This document shows positions 7,981 through 17,320 of a stretch of DNA of 64,000 nucleotides, piece by piece (position 1 is the first letter of the stretch; each line of letters begins with the position of its first letter). This DNA is from Microcoleus sp. FACHB-1515 (GTDB lineage: Bacteria > Cyanobacteriota > Cyanobacteriia > Elainellales > Elainellaceae): contig NZ_JACJPO010000022.1 in the NCBI RefSeq assembly GCF_014696105.1, positions 36,813 through 100,812 on the forward strand, given 5' to 3'. The notes beneath the pieces were generated by a model. It saw only the letters and a list, made by a program, of their open reading frames with translations, searched no databases and was not told where the DNA came from. The position numbers were made by a program, and so were the translations under genes.

Positions 7981-8682
7981 ATGCCTCCTTCCAACGAAGC
8001 GAACCAAATCGATTTATTTAACCTGGCAGAAGTTGCAACCCCGACTCCTGCTGTCGATTTCGATGCGATTCCGACCAGTGCTGCTGTGCCGATTCCGCCA
8101 GGAACATATGAAACGTTGGAACCGATCGTGACGCACTGCAATCAGTGTCATCGCTGCCGACTGGGTGAGACGCGCACTCATGCGGTTGTGGGTCGCGGCA
8201 ATCCCAAAGCGCCGATTATGGTCGTGGGTGAAGGGCCAGGGCAAAATGAAGACGAAACCGGACTGCCGTTTGTGGGACGCGCTGGACAACTGCTCACCAA
8301 AATTCTTGAATCGGTTCGGCTTGGCGATGACGACATCTACGTCACCAACATTGTCAAGTGCCGCCCGCCCGGAAACCGCACGCCAGAAGCAGATGAACTC
8401 GCGGCCTGCCGTCCCTATTTGATCGAACAGATTCGCCTGGTAGACCCCAAGATCATTCTGTTGACGGGAGCCTCTGCCGTGCGCGGCTTGACCGGAGACA
8501 AGCGCGGAATCACGAAAATTCGCGGCCAGTGGATCGAGTGGGAAGGACGACTGTGTATGCCTGTGCTGCATCCGGCTTATCTGCTGCGGAATCCTTCGCG
8601 TGAGCAGGGAAGCCCGAAATGGCTGATGTGGCAGGATATTCAGCTTGTGCGACAAAAGCTTGACGAAATTCGATCGAGCTAG
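7981..8682 (+). CDS. udg: type-4 uracil-DNA glycosylase
   Basis: A 233-residue iron-sulfur uracil-DNA glycosylase that removes deaminated cytosine from DNA. ATG 7981 gives MPPSNEANQIDLF; 25 further codons are open upstream. The family motifs are GEGPGQNEDETGLPFVGRAG (catalytic motif 1) and HPAYLLRN (motif 2). Cys residues in HCNQCHRCRLG and, later, KCRPPGNRTPEADELAACRPYL are placed to ligate the 4Fe-4S cluster. An N-terminal low-complexity stretch of about 40 residues precedes the domain, as is usual in cyanobacteria. Its stop overlaps the stop of the convergent PEP-CTERM gene. Confidence 0.92.
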   Translation: MPPSNEANQIDLFNLAEVATPTPAVDFDAIPTSAAVPIPPGTYETLEPIVTHCNQCHRCRLGETRTHAVVGRGNPKAPIMVVGEGPGQNEDETGLPFVGRAGQLLTKILESVRLGDDDIYVTNIVKCRPPGNRTPEADELAACRPYLIEQIRLVDPKIILLTGASAVRGLTGDKRGITKIRGQWIEWEGRLCMPVLHPAYLLRNPSREQGSPKWLMWQDIQLVRQKLDEIRSS

Positions 8683-9452
8683 ACCGATCGCCCCCGTCCC
8701 CGTCGCGATCGCAGCAGCAATCCGCCCGCGATCGCTAAACCTGCAATCATTCCCGGTTCTGGAACCGAAGCCGTTCCCACCACTTTGAAATCTGCACCGT
8801 TGTAGTCGGCATTGCTGGTGACGCGAATGCTCGAAATTGGAGCGGAAACGCCCAAGTCGCTGAGCCGAATGCCGATCGATCGAACAGGCTGGGCGCTGTC
8901 AATCTCTGTTGTGTCGAGCGTGAAGTTGGCTGGTTGCCAGGTGTCGGAGGAAAGCGTTATCAACTGACCGATCGGATTGCCCGCCGAGTCGATCGCCTGC
9001 AAATCCAGCTTGCTGTTGCCGCCGCGCTCCCAAAACAGCAAATTGGAGACAGGCGAATCAAAGCCAAGATCGATCGAAAATTTGCCGAAATCTTCGCTGT
9101 CCAAAATGCTGCTGAGATAGCGATTTCCCAAAGATGCGACAACATCAGCATTGTCGATCGCCTGCTCAGCCAGTCCGACCGTCGCCTGGTCGCCCAAATC
9201 GGAACTTGCCCCGCCTGTATCTCCGCCAGTGTAGCGGTCGTTAAACAAAATGTTGGCGCGGTTCACCAGGGAAAAATTGCCGATCGTTCTGTTATTGTCC
9301 AGCGCGATCGAATCGAGAAAAATATCTTCAGTCGGCAGATTGCCGCTGTAGCGAGTGGTGAAAGAAAACTCAGCCGCTTGTGCCGAACCGATCGCCGCAG
9401 CCAGCAGGCCAGCGGTGCAGAGCGCGATCGAAACGGTCGGATGCAGCTTCAT
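8679..9452 (-). CDS. PEP-CTERM exosortase-sorted surface protein (XDP2-like)
   Basis: A 257-residue exported protein. It has a Sec signal peptide (MKLHPTVSIALCTAGLLAAAIGSAQAA), a beta-rich body, and a C-terminal sorting tripartite signal: VPEP, a hydrophobic helix GMIAGLAIAGGLLL, then an Arg cluster RSRRGRGRS. These tails are cut by exosortase-type enzymes. The N-terminal FTTRYSGNLPTEDIFLDSIALDNN resembles the group of cyanobacterial exosortase substrates named XDP2; that name is from memory. No exosortase gene is in the window. The stop codon overlaps that of the convergent uracil-DNA glycosylase gene by four bases. Confidence 0.82.
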   Translation of the reverse strand: MKLHPTVSIALCTAGLLAAAIGSAQAAEFSFTTRYSGNLPTEDIFLDSIALDNNRTIGNFSLVNRANILFNDRYTGGDTGGASSDLGDQATVGLAEQAIDNADVVASLGNRYLSSILDSEDFGKFSIDLGFDSPVSNLLFWERGGNSKLDLQAIDSAGNPIGQLITLSSDTWQPANFTLDTTEIDSAQPVRSIGIRLSDLGVSAPISSIRVTSNADYNGADFKVVGTASVPEPGMIAGLAIAGGLLLRSRRGRGRSV

Positions 9453-9550
9453 CAGTTCTTAACAGGTTGCCTGACGATTTTACTGAAGCATTTGACCGTC
9501 ATGCTAGCGAATTCGACTGACAAAAACAACCGCGATCGCAATGGCTGCAA

Positions 9551-9583
9551 CATTGGGAGGCGAGGAAATCATGCCTCCCAATG
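9551..9583 (-). terminator. hairpin downstream of the purine permease gene
   Basis: CATTGGGAGGC and GCCTCCCAATG form a perfect 11-bp stem with an 11-base loop, 16 bases past the permease stop. A true T-run is lacking, so it may act as a weak terminator or a 3'-end stabiliser. Confidence 0.5.
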
Positions 9584-9598
9584 TTTGTGATGCTTAAG

Positions 9599-11026
9599 CT
9601 ATGCCTGCCCAAATCGCAGCGTCATAAACACAAAGCGAGCCACGAAAATTGCAGCGATGACCCAAGTGGCGATCGGCACTTCGCGAGCTTTGCCCTGAAA
9701 AGCTTTGACAACCGGATAGAAGATAAAGCCGATCGCCAGTCCTTCTGCGATCGAGTAGGTGAGCGGAATCATGAACACGGTCAAAAAGGCAGGAATCACT
9801 TCGGCCATGTCGCCCCAGCGAATTTCGCGCACCTCGGCCAGCATCATTGCGCCGACGATTACCAAGGTGGGCGTCGTGGCAAAGGCAGGAATGGCGCTGA
9901 ACAGCGGAATGAAAAACAGCGAAATCAGGAACAGCAGCCCGATCACGACAGCCGTAAATCCAGTGCGTCCGCCTTCTGTCACGCCCGCTACCGATTCGAC
10001 GTAGGCCGTGACGCTGGACGTGCCGAACAAGGGTCCGACCGTGCTGCCCACTGCATCCGACATTAAGGCGCGATTGGCGCGGGGCAGTTCGCCATCTGCG
10101 CCGATGTATCCCGCTCGCATTCCGACTCCGGTGAGTGTCCCGATCGTGTCAAAAATGTCTACAAACAAAAACACCAGCAGCACAGCAAACCAGTCGAGGA
10201 AGTTTCCGGCGTTGAGATTTTGCAGGCCAGCGATCGCCTGGCCTGCAATGTCAGTGGGCAGCGGCGGCACCGCAAATAACCCGGTCGGCCAAGGCGAAAC
10301 GCCCAAGATCCAAGCGAGTAGCGCGGTGGCAAAAATGCCGATCAGCAGTGCGCCTCGCACCTGCCGGACGATCAGGGCGGCGGTGATGAACAATCCAGCG
10401 ATCGCCATCAGGGTATTTGGCTGCGTTAAACTGCCAAGTGCAGTTTTGGTGGCTTCATCCGCAACAATCAGTCCGGCTCCACCCGCCTGCACATCTCCAG
10501 ACAAGCCAATGTAAGCGATGAATAATCCGATGCCGCCCGCTGTGGCGTGTTTGAGCGAGGCAGGAATCGCCAAGATCAGCAGGCGGCGAATGTCGGTGAA
10601 GGTCAAAATGATAAAGATGATTCCCTGCACGAAGACGCAGGACAGGGCGAGTCGCCAATCGATTCCCAGTCCCAACACAACTCCGTAGGCAAAGAAAGCA
10701 TTCGTGCCCATGCCCGGAGCAAGACCAAACGGATAGTTGGCAAAAAGCGCCATCACAAACGTGCCGATCGCCGCCGAAATCGCCGTTGCAAAGGCAATTT
10801 GCGGAAATAGATCGCCCGACTCATTCAAGAAAATGGCGTTGGACAAAATCAGCGGGTTGACGACGAGAATGTATCCCATCGTCATAAAAGTTGTCACTCC
10901 GGCTAGAATTTCGGTTTTGAGGTTGGTTTGGTAAAAATCAAACTGAAACCGACGGGCGATCGCGCCCTGCCAACCGCTCTGCTCCGGTTCCGGTGGCCTC
11001 GGTTGAACGTCTAAATTACTGCTCAT
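9599..11026 (-). CDS. NCS2 family purine (guanine/hypoxanthine/adenine) permease, AzgA-like
   Basis: A 475-residue inner-membrane carrier of the AzgA/GhxP branch of the NCS2 family. It would import purine bases by proton symport. Multiple hydrophobic helices run through the whole length. Family segments include EILAGVTTFMTMGYILVVNP near the N terminus, APGMGTNAFFAYGVV, and VFLFVDIFDTIGTLTGVG, the last two being the substrate-site motifs of this branch. Length is normal for AzgA. It is a monocistronic-looking gene, flanked by a downstream hairpin and the DUF429 gene upstream. Confidence 0.92.
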   Translation of the reverse strand: MSSNLDVQPRPPEPEQSGWQGAIARRFQFDFYQTNLKTEILAGVTTFMTMGYILVVNPLILSNAIFLNESGDLFPQIAFATAISAAIGTFVMALFANYPFGLAPGMGTNAFFAYGVVLGLGIDWRLALSCVFVQGIIFIILTFTDIRRLLILAIPASLKHATAGGIGLFIAYIGLSGDVQAGGAGLIVADEATKTALGSLTQPNTLMAIAGLFITAALIVRQVRGALLIGIFATALLAWILGVSPWPTGLFAVPPLPTDIAGQAIAGLQNLNAGNFLDWFAVLLVFLFVDIFDTIGTLTGVGMRAGYIGADGELPRANRALMSDAVGSTVGPLFGTSSVTAYVESVAGVTEGGRTGFTAVVIGLLFLISLFFIPLFSAIPAFATTPTLVIVGAMMLAEVREIRWGDMAEVIPAFLTVFMIPLTYSIAEGLAIGFIFYPVVKAFQGKAREVPIATWVIAAIFVARFVFMTLRFGQA

Positions 11027-11110
11027 TCAAAATTTCCTTCGAGTCGATGCGGACTGCACCAGCGATTACCAGCGTTTGATTTTACAGAAATGCTGTTTGA
11101 AACACTGCGT

Positions 11111-11872
11111 TCAAAACAACATTTTGGGGGTTGGCGCAGAGCTAGGAGCGATCGCCAGCGGCACGACGATATAGCCTTCGGTGGCATCGCCCAAAACCAG
11201 ATTTCGATTGAGTCCCCAATACCACCAGTGCGCTGCCACATACGCGCAAATCAAGCTGTCAAGTCGATCTTCCAAATTTTTCAAGGCTGTGCCCGTGCGG
11301 GGAATTTCGGGTAGGTCGGCCTCTGTGATTTGCAGGCTTGGCTCAAGCTGCGGCAGCACGTCGAGAATGAGCGATCGCAGCTTCAAAAGTTCAGCAGCGC
11401 GATCGGCCAAGCGGCCTTTTTTGTATTTGAGAATGCGATCGAGGCCAAACAAATTCACGGTCGCCGGATGGGGAAACACTTCGATTTGATAGCGTCCGAG
11501 CGTTTGCGGAGCGATCGTCGGAGCATGAAGAAAGCCGCGAGCCTCTAGGCTGAGTCCCAGCCCGACCGTGCGATCGGCAAACGGACGATTGAGATTGGCC
11601 GGATAGCAGCCTGCATGATATTTGCCAAAATGCTGATGCGTGAGGCGATCGGGCAGCCGCATTCCCGTTGCGTTTGGAATCAAGGTCGGCGCATCAACGG
11701 CAATTAAAGCAGGCGCATCGCTTTCGGTTTGCGCGTCCACCCAGGCAAGAATGTCAGCCACCGCATCGAGCCGCCGCAGATCCTGAAGATGCAGCTTATT
11801 CTCCTGCCAGCGCAGGCAGCAAAGGCCGCTCGGTTGCGATCGCCAGCCAAAATCAATCCCCAAAAACTGCAT
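11111..11872 (-). CDS. DUF429 family protein (predicted RNase H-fold nuclease)
   Basis: A 253-residue protein starting at MQFLGIDFGWRSQPSGLC. The initial LGIDFG with a following strand is the first acidic motif of the RNase H-like fold, and PALIAVDAPTLIPN carries the second acidic residue. LEDRLDSLICAYVAAHWWYWG near the C terminus carries the third conserved region. DUF429 proteins are predicted nucleases with no confirmed substrate. A GTG at 11893 allows a seven-residue longer form. The gene is upstream of the permease on the same strand, about 85 bases away; the functional link is not evident. Confidence 0.8.
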   Translation of the reverse strand: MQFLGIDFGWRSQPSGLCCLRWQENKLHLQDLRRLDAVADILAWVDAQTESDAPALIAVDAPTLIPNATGMRLPDRLTHQHFGKYHAGCYPANLNRPFADRTVGLGLSLEARGFLHAPTIAPQTLGRYQIEVFPHPATVNLFGLDRILKYKKGRLADRAAELLKLRSLILDVLPQLEPSLQITEADLPEIPRTGTALKNLEDRLDSLICAYVAAHWWYWGLNRNLVLGDATEGYIVVPLAIAPSSAPTPKMLF

Positions 11873-11969
11873 TGTCGCTTTCATTCCGTTCACTGCATCC
11901 TCGCATTTTGTGCTTTATCAAATTCTCATGTTGATACGATTGCAATCTCGGCAAGGCTGAGATAGTTTA

Positions 11970-14203
11970 TTGAGGACTTTCACCAGTCGCACCATTCAAG
12001 TGGCGATCACGCAACCGCCGAAATTGCAGCGGCAGGCGCATTTGAAGCTCAAGTGGTGCAGTTGGGTTCGCGCTGCAAGGTTTCGATCGAGGTTGACATG
12101 CGAGATTGGGAATTTCTGCTGCAAAAAGAAGGCGATCGATCGTGGCTGCCGCTAGAGTCTCCGACCGTTGAGATTTTGGAAGGCCGCTATCGCGTGGTGG
12201 CACAATCGCGTCGCGAGAATGCCACTGTTGAAATTCGGATTGTGCATCAATCGCTCGATGACAATCCGTCTCGACGTCGCCTGCAAATGCGATCGGCACA
12301 AACCAACGATCGCGGCTTGGTCGTAGTCATGCCCTACACGCACCTTCAGCCTGGACGCTGGGAGCTGCGCGCCCAAGGCGACTTGATGGCCGATATGCTG
12401 GGCGAAAGCTGGCAGGCCACTGTGGAACTTCAAGTGTTTGCCCAAGAAGCCGATTGGGAATGGCCGCAGACGAATCAACCCGCTGCAAATACCGCGCAGC
12501 CTTCGGAGTTGGTGGCGGTTGCTGCCGCTGAAGCGCTGCCGCTGCCGATCGAATCTGCGGTTGCCCGATCGTCTGGGGAGCGCGCTGCGGCGCTACAGTC
12601 TGACGCCCGCATGCCAGAACCAGAAGCGATTCCGGCAACCGTTGCTGAAGCGGTTCAGCGGTTTGATGAACGCTCGGTCGAACCCGATCGCCTTTGGGAA
12701 GCGGCGGATGCTGTGAATCAAGCGATCGCGCCACAGGCTGAACCAGCCGCACCTCAACCCAGCTTCAATCCATCGCCAGAACCAACTGATCTCGCCAGCC
12801 TGAGCGAACTGCGGCTGCTGCTGACGCAAACCAGCTTTGTGGCGCGACCTGGTGAACTGCTCAAGCTGCACGGACAGATTGCAGCCTCCACCTCGGCAAT
12901 TCCTCCTGGCCTGACGATGGAAGTGGTGTTGCGCGATCCGCAGCAGTCGCAGGTGTTGGCTGAAGTGCGCGAACCGCTTCCGGTGCAGTCGTTGCCGCTG
13001 CCGTTTGAATGCGAAATTGAAATTCCAAACAACGCACAGACGCATCTGCTGCTGGGTGAACTGACGATCGCCACCGCAACTGGAGCGATCGTGGCGCGGT
13101 TCTCGTTCACCGTCACGATCGCGCTAGAGCAACTGCTGGCAACGCTCAACGGCAACTTACCGGAAGCCGACTGGCTCCAGCCGCCGCTTCAGTTTGCCGA
13201 GCCAGAAACGCCCGATTTAAATTTGTCGCTGCTCGATCTGGTTGGAACGCCGAAACCAACGCAGTTCCAAGCACTCCAGCCGACGAATTCGCCTGCCATT
13301 CCGCCGCAACTGGTTCAGCCCGAACCGACTCGCGCCCCCAAACCGCTTCAGCTTCCGTTTGCCGATCGCACTCGTCCTCGTCCTGTCGAAGCTGCTGAAA
13401 TTCAAGAAGCCCAGCGATCGACTGACCCCAATCCGCTGCCTGCTCTTGAACCAGAGGTCGCCCAATCGACTGCAATCGAGCCAGCTACCCCAGAACCGCT
13501 GGCGATCGAACCTGTAGATCTGCCGATGGAGCTGCCGATGGAGCTGATGATGCCGTCTGACCCGATTCGATCGCCGCTCGCGCCGCCTGCTCGCTGTGAA
13601 GATGCGGCTTTTCGATCGCTCAATCTTCAGCAGCGCTTTTGGTCGCGGCTCAATTCGCTTGCCTCGGATGATGAGCTTTCCGGCTGGCTGGGCAAAGCTT
13701 CTCCAGAGCAATCGGGAGCAAACCACTTGCCCGAAGCGGATGCTGAAGTTGCCGCGCAAGAATTTGTGGTCGAAGATGAATACCCGATGCGCTCTGCACC
13801 GTCCGCTCCGATCGAGCCGTCATCAATGGTGGTTCCTGAAGAAGAAGCAATTCCACTGCCGGAGCTTGAACTGCCACCCGGAGAATTAACGGCGGGTGCA
13901 GCCCTGTTGCTGCGCGTCAAACTGCCAGATGTTGCGCCGCGCATCTACGTGAAGCTGTGGCTGCGCGATGCTCAATCGCGATCGCTGCTCGATGGCCCCC
14001 GCTGGCTTGTCGATTTTGCTCCGGATGGACACGGTAATTTGGAAGCGCGGCTGTCGCTCAAGGTTCCGTTTGGCTGCGTTGAGTTGCAGTTTGAGGCGAT
14101 CGCCGTTGAAATGGCAACGCAGCGCGAAAGTCACAAATCGATCGCGCTGCGTCCGGTTGTGCCGCCGGATTTGTCGGTGATGTCGGTCGATCTCGATTTT
14201 TAG
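11970..14203 (+). CDS. large cyanobacterial hypothetical protein, probably frameshifted near its 5' end
   Basis: The long open part runs from GTG 12053 to 14203 (716 residues). A better N terminus lies in another frame: TTG 11970 reads MRTFTSRTIQVAITQPPKLQ and continues to HLKLKW, beta-strand-like and with the local codon bias. Removing two bases (one TG of the TGGTGC at about 12054-12059) would join it to QLGSRCKVSIEVDMRDWEF. Residues 1-130 then form a beta-sandwich-like domain. A second beta domain sits near residues 250-370 and a third at the C terminus (LRVKLPDVAPRIYVKLWLRD). Between them are long Pro/Glu/Ala-rich linkers. There is no signal peptide. Function unknown. The gene may be translated from 12053 or be a recent pseudogene. 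Confidence 0.65.
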
Positions 14204-14221
14204 CACGCAGATCCCCTGTGT

Positions 14222-14238
14222 CCCCCTTAGCAAGGGGG
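14222..14238. repeat. CCCCCTT-AGC-AAGGGGG palindrome
   Basis: A 7-bp perfect inverted repeat with a three-base loop just after the large hypothetical gene. A second GC-rich stretch (GGCTCCCTGGCGGGGGAGG) follows at about 14254. The motif matches a small dispersed palindrome common in intergenic DNA of filamentous cyanobacteria; it could also stop transcription of the upstream gene. Confidence 0.5.
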
Positions 14239-14294
14239 AGAGTGCCTGGTTTGGCTCCCTGGCGGGGGAGGATCAGTGCCTGTTGAAGCACACG

Positions 14295-14855
14295 CTAGCT
14301 TGATTCGCCAAATCGTCCCCGCCGCTTGCGAGCTTCCATTGCTTTTTCCAGCAGATCGAGCAGTCCGGGCGCTTCTTCTTGCAGCGTCAGCAGCAGGCGT
14401 TCGCCCGTGTCAATGTCGCCCGGATCTTTGCCCGTTTCCATCACGGTTTGCAAACGAGGCATCGCCATTTCATCAACAATTTGCACCAAACCTTGCAAGC
14501 AGCGATTGAACTGTCGCTGTGTCAGGTCAGCATCTTCGAGCGGAAATTCGATAATGGCACGGATTTCGCCATCGGTCGGATCATATTCCCATTGCAGCAT
14601 TTTGGTTTCCCAGGAAATGCTGAGCATCGTTTGCAAAATCGCTTCTTTGTACTCGTGGTCTTTGACGCCGCTGAGGACGCGAGGCGCAAACAGCTTGAAA
14701 AATTCGCCGTCCTCGTCAAGCTGCACCACGATTAAAAAATCGTCAACATTTTCAACATAAGCCGTTGTGACGATGCGCGATTTGTCTTCGTCGATGCGAT
14801 AGTCCCAGCCGAGATCATCAAGGTAGAGCGCAATTTGGTTTAGCGTTGCAGCCAT
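14295..14855 (-). CDS. YbjN / type III chaperone-like domain protein
   Basis: A 186-residue acidic soluble protein. The first 150 residues (LNQIALYLDDLGWDYRIDED..FLIVVQLDEDGEFFKLFAPRV) match the pattern of the YbjN/Tir-chaperone-like fold, common as a conserved hypothetical in cyanobacteria. The last 35 residues are Leu-rich, then basic (LLDLLEKAMEARKRRGRF). No enzyme motif is visible. Function unknown; YbjN-like proteins are thought to bind partner proteins. Confidence 0.7.
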   Translation of the reverse strand: MAATLNQIALYLDDLGWDYRIDEDKSRIVTTAYVENVDDFLIVVQLDEDGEFFKLFAPRVLSGVKDHEYKEAILQTMLSISWETKMLQWEYDPTDGEIRAIIEFPLEDADLTQRQFNRCLQGLVQIVDEMAMPRLQTVMETGKDPGDIDTGERLLLTLQEEAPGLLDLLEKAMEARKRRGRFGESS

Positions 14856-14949
14856 TCCCGTTTCCCTTCCAAATTTCCTAGATCAGAGTGGCATATTTGA
14901 CGCGATCGCGGTAGAGGTGCGGAGTGTGGAAGAGCGACGGTTCAACTGG

Positions 14950-15573
14950 TCACCTGTCCGCCACGATCGCGCGATCGACCTGCTCAAACAGCGCTTCGAG
15001 CGTGAAGCGATTGTCCAAAATTACATCTGCACGATCGAGCTTTTTTTCGATCGGCATTTGGCTGTCGATGCGGGCGATGATTTGACTGAGATCGAGTTGA
15101 TCTCGTTCTTGCAGGCGAGCGATTTGCTGCTGAGGAGTCGATCGCACCACCCAAATTTCGGTGACTAAATCGGTCATGCGAGCTTCAAATAAAAGCGGCA
15201 CGACAAGAACGGCAACGGGTTTTCCTTCGGCAGCCAGCGATTTGAGTTTGCAAACGAAGCGATCGCGCACAAACGGGTGGATTTGCTGCTCGACCCACAA
15301 TCGTTCGGCACTGCTGCTGAAAATGACTTGGGCAAGGCGGGCGCGATCCAGGCTGCGATCGGGCTGGAGAATGCTGGCCCCATAGCGTTCGACGATTTCC
15401 GCCAGAATGGGTGAATGAGGAGCGACGGCTTCGCGAGCAAAAATGTCGGCGTCAAGAATCGGTAGATTGTAAGCAGTGGCAAGGTAGTTAGAGATTGTTG
15501 TTTTACCCATCCCGACGCCACCTGTCAGGCCAATGATGCGGCGGAGTGGATCGGGAGGAAACCGATTGACCAT
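14950..15573 (-). CDS. coaE: dephospho-CoA kinase
   Basis: A 207-residue P-loop kinase for the last step of coenzyme A synthesis: phosphorylation of the ribose 3'-hydroxyl of dephospho-CoA. The Walker A motif is GLTGGVGMGKTTISNYLA. DADIFAREAV provides the catalytic Asp, and HPFVRDRF and the VVPLLFEARMTDL segment are family hallmarks. Length is typical. The gene is 24 bases downstream of cobA-hemD on the same strand, so they are likely co-transcribed. Confidence 0.95.
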   Translation of the reverse strand: MVNRFPPDPLRRIIGLTGGVGMGKTTISNYLATAYNLPILDADIFAREAVAPHSPILAEIVERYGASILQPDRSLDRARLAQVIFSSSAERLWVEQQIHPFVRDRFVCKLKSLAAEGKPVAVLVVPLLFEARMTDLVTEIWVVRSTPQQQIARLQERDQLDLSQIIARIDSQMPIEKKLDRADVILDNRFTLEALFEQVDRAIVADR

Positions 15574-15597
15574 AGCGATGCAAAAAAAGAAACACGA

Positions 15598-17106
15598 TCA
15601 AAAGCTTCTTTCATCTTGCCTGACTGAATCAATATCGATCTGCTGGGCGATCGCCTCCGTCAAGCCTGCCAGCGTGTAAGTGGTCGCCTCAACATCCACG
15701 CGCCCCAAACAGCGCTGACAATCAGCGGAAGTTTGCGGCCCGATCGAAGCTACGATCGGCAATTTCGGTAAATTTGCCCAGTCCACCAGCTTCGCAAAGC
15801 ACTTCACCGTCTTGGAACTGGCAAACGTCACAATATCGATTTGGCCGGACATCAGCGCATCGGCAACGGCAGGATCGATCGATCGCGGACAAGCTGACTG
15901 ATAGGCTGGAACTTCCGTGACGATCGCGCCCGCTGCCGAAAATTCCTGCATCAGCACTTCGCGGCCACCCGACTCGACACGCGGAAACAGCACTTTCAAT
16001 TCAGTCAGCGGATCGGGAAAATGCGCGATCAGCGAATCGGCCACGAAATCCGGTGGAATAAAATCTGGCTGAAGTCCGCGCTGCTGAAGGCTGGCAGCAG
16101 TTTTTTGGCCGACAACGGCAATTTTGAGACCAGCCAGAGCGCGGACATCTTGACCGGACTGGAAGAGGCGATCGAAAAAATAATCCACACCGTTTGTCGA
16201 GGTGAGAATTAGCCAGTCAAAGCGGCTCAAATCAGCCAGTGCGCGATCGAGCGGCTCCCAGCTTGACGGCGGCTGAATTTCGATCGCAGGCATTTCAATT
16301 ACGGTTGCGCCCTGCGCCTCCAGCAGCGTCGTAAACTGGCTGGACTGGCTTGCCGCACGAGTCACCAAAATTGTTTTGCCGCTTAGCGGTCGAGGAGCAG
16401 GCATCAGATAAGGCCGCAGATTCACCACTTCTCCGATGATAATCACGGCGGGTGAAAGCGATTGGCCTGCGGTCGTTCGAGCGATCGCCCCCAGCGTTCC
16501 CGTCCAAATTTGCTGCTGCGGCTGCGATGCCCACTGCACGATTGCCACAGGCGTTTCCGACGATCGGCCTTGAGCTTGCAGGCGATCGGTGATGTCTCCC
16601 AGATGCTTTGCGCCCATCAAAATCACGATCGTATCGAGGCGGGCGAGGGCTGACCAGTCGATCGCGTCCAAGTCATGAGCACTCAACACGGCAAAGCAGC
16701 GGCTCAAGACCGGATCGGTCAGCGGAATACTAGCTAAGAGTGGTGCGGCCAAGGCTGAGGAAATTCCTGGCACAACTTCAAATCGACAGCCCGCCTGCTG
16801 AAGCGCTTCAATTTCGGCACTCGCCCGTCCAAAAATGAAGGGATCGCCGCTTTTGAGCCGGACGACTTGGCGATCGCGGCCATGCTCGACCAGCAGCCGA
16901 TTAATCTCTGCTTGCGAAGCGCTGGGTTGGCCGCCTCGCTTGCCCACGTCGAGCTTGAGGCAATTGGGTGGCACGAGTGCAAGCAGAGCGCTATCTACCA
17001 GCGCATCGTAAATGAGCACTTCGGCCTGTGCGAGAAGTTGCTGAGCGCGAACGGTGAGGTAGTGCGGATGGCCGGGACCAGAGCCGACGAGAGCAACGAA
17101 TCCCAT
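15598..17106 (-). CDS. cobA-hemD: fused uroporphyrinogen-III C-methyltransferase / uroporphyrinogen-III synthase
   Basis: A 502-residue two-domain enzyme. Residues 1-240 are the SUMT methyltransferase: VALVGSGPGHPHYLTVRA opens it, VRLKSGDPFIFGRASAE binds S-adenosylmethionine, and VVPGISSALAAPLL is conserved. It methylates uroporphyrinogen III toward siroheme and cobalamin. Residues about 245-500 are the HemD synthase, starting KTILVTRAASQSSQFTTLLEAQGA and ending with a conserved TFASSKTVKCF loop. The fusion joins the making of uroporphyrinogen III to the branch leaving the heme and chlorophyll route. coaE follows closely. Confidence 0.93.
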   Translation of the reverse strand: MGFVALVGSGPGHPHYLTVRAQQLLAQAEVLIYDALVDSALLALVPPNCLKLDVGKRGGQPSASQAEINRLLVEHGRDRQVVRLKSGDPFIFGRASAEIEALQQAGCRFEVVPGISSALAAPLLASIPLTDPVLSRCFAVLSAHDLDAIDWSALARLDTIVILMGAKHLGDITDRLQAQGRSSETPVAIVQWASQPQQQIWTGTLGAIARTTAGQSLSPAVIIIGEVVNLRPYLMPAPRPLSGKTILVTRAASQSSQFTTLLEAQGATVIEMPAIEIQPPSSWEPLDRALADLSRFDWLILTSTNGVDYFFDRLFQSGQDVRALAGLKIAVVGQKTAASLQQRGLQPDFIPPDFVADSLIAHFPDPLTELKVLFPRVESGGREVLMQEFSAAGAIVTEVPAYQSACPRSIDPAVADALMSGQIDIVTFASSKTVKCFAKLVDWANLPKLPIVASIGPQTSADCQRCLGRVDVEATTYTLAGLTEAIAQQIDIDSVRQDERSF

Positions 17107-17320
17107 GAAGGCGTTGGGGGGTTGGGCGATCGAACCGGATGCGATTCAAGATACAGCGATTTGGGCATTAAAATATGAGCGATCGCCGCTCGATAAAAAT
17201 CAGGATGGTACACTCTTCGTAGCCATCCTACGGTTGAAACTCAAGCCTTGTGCAAAAGCTTTGTACGAAACCGTGTTTTGCCGTTCGATTCGAGTTGCCC
17301 CTTGCGTTGAGTTCCCGACT

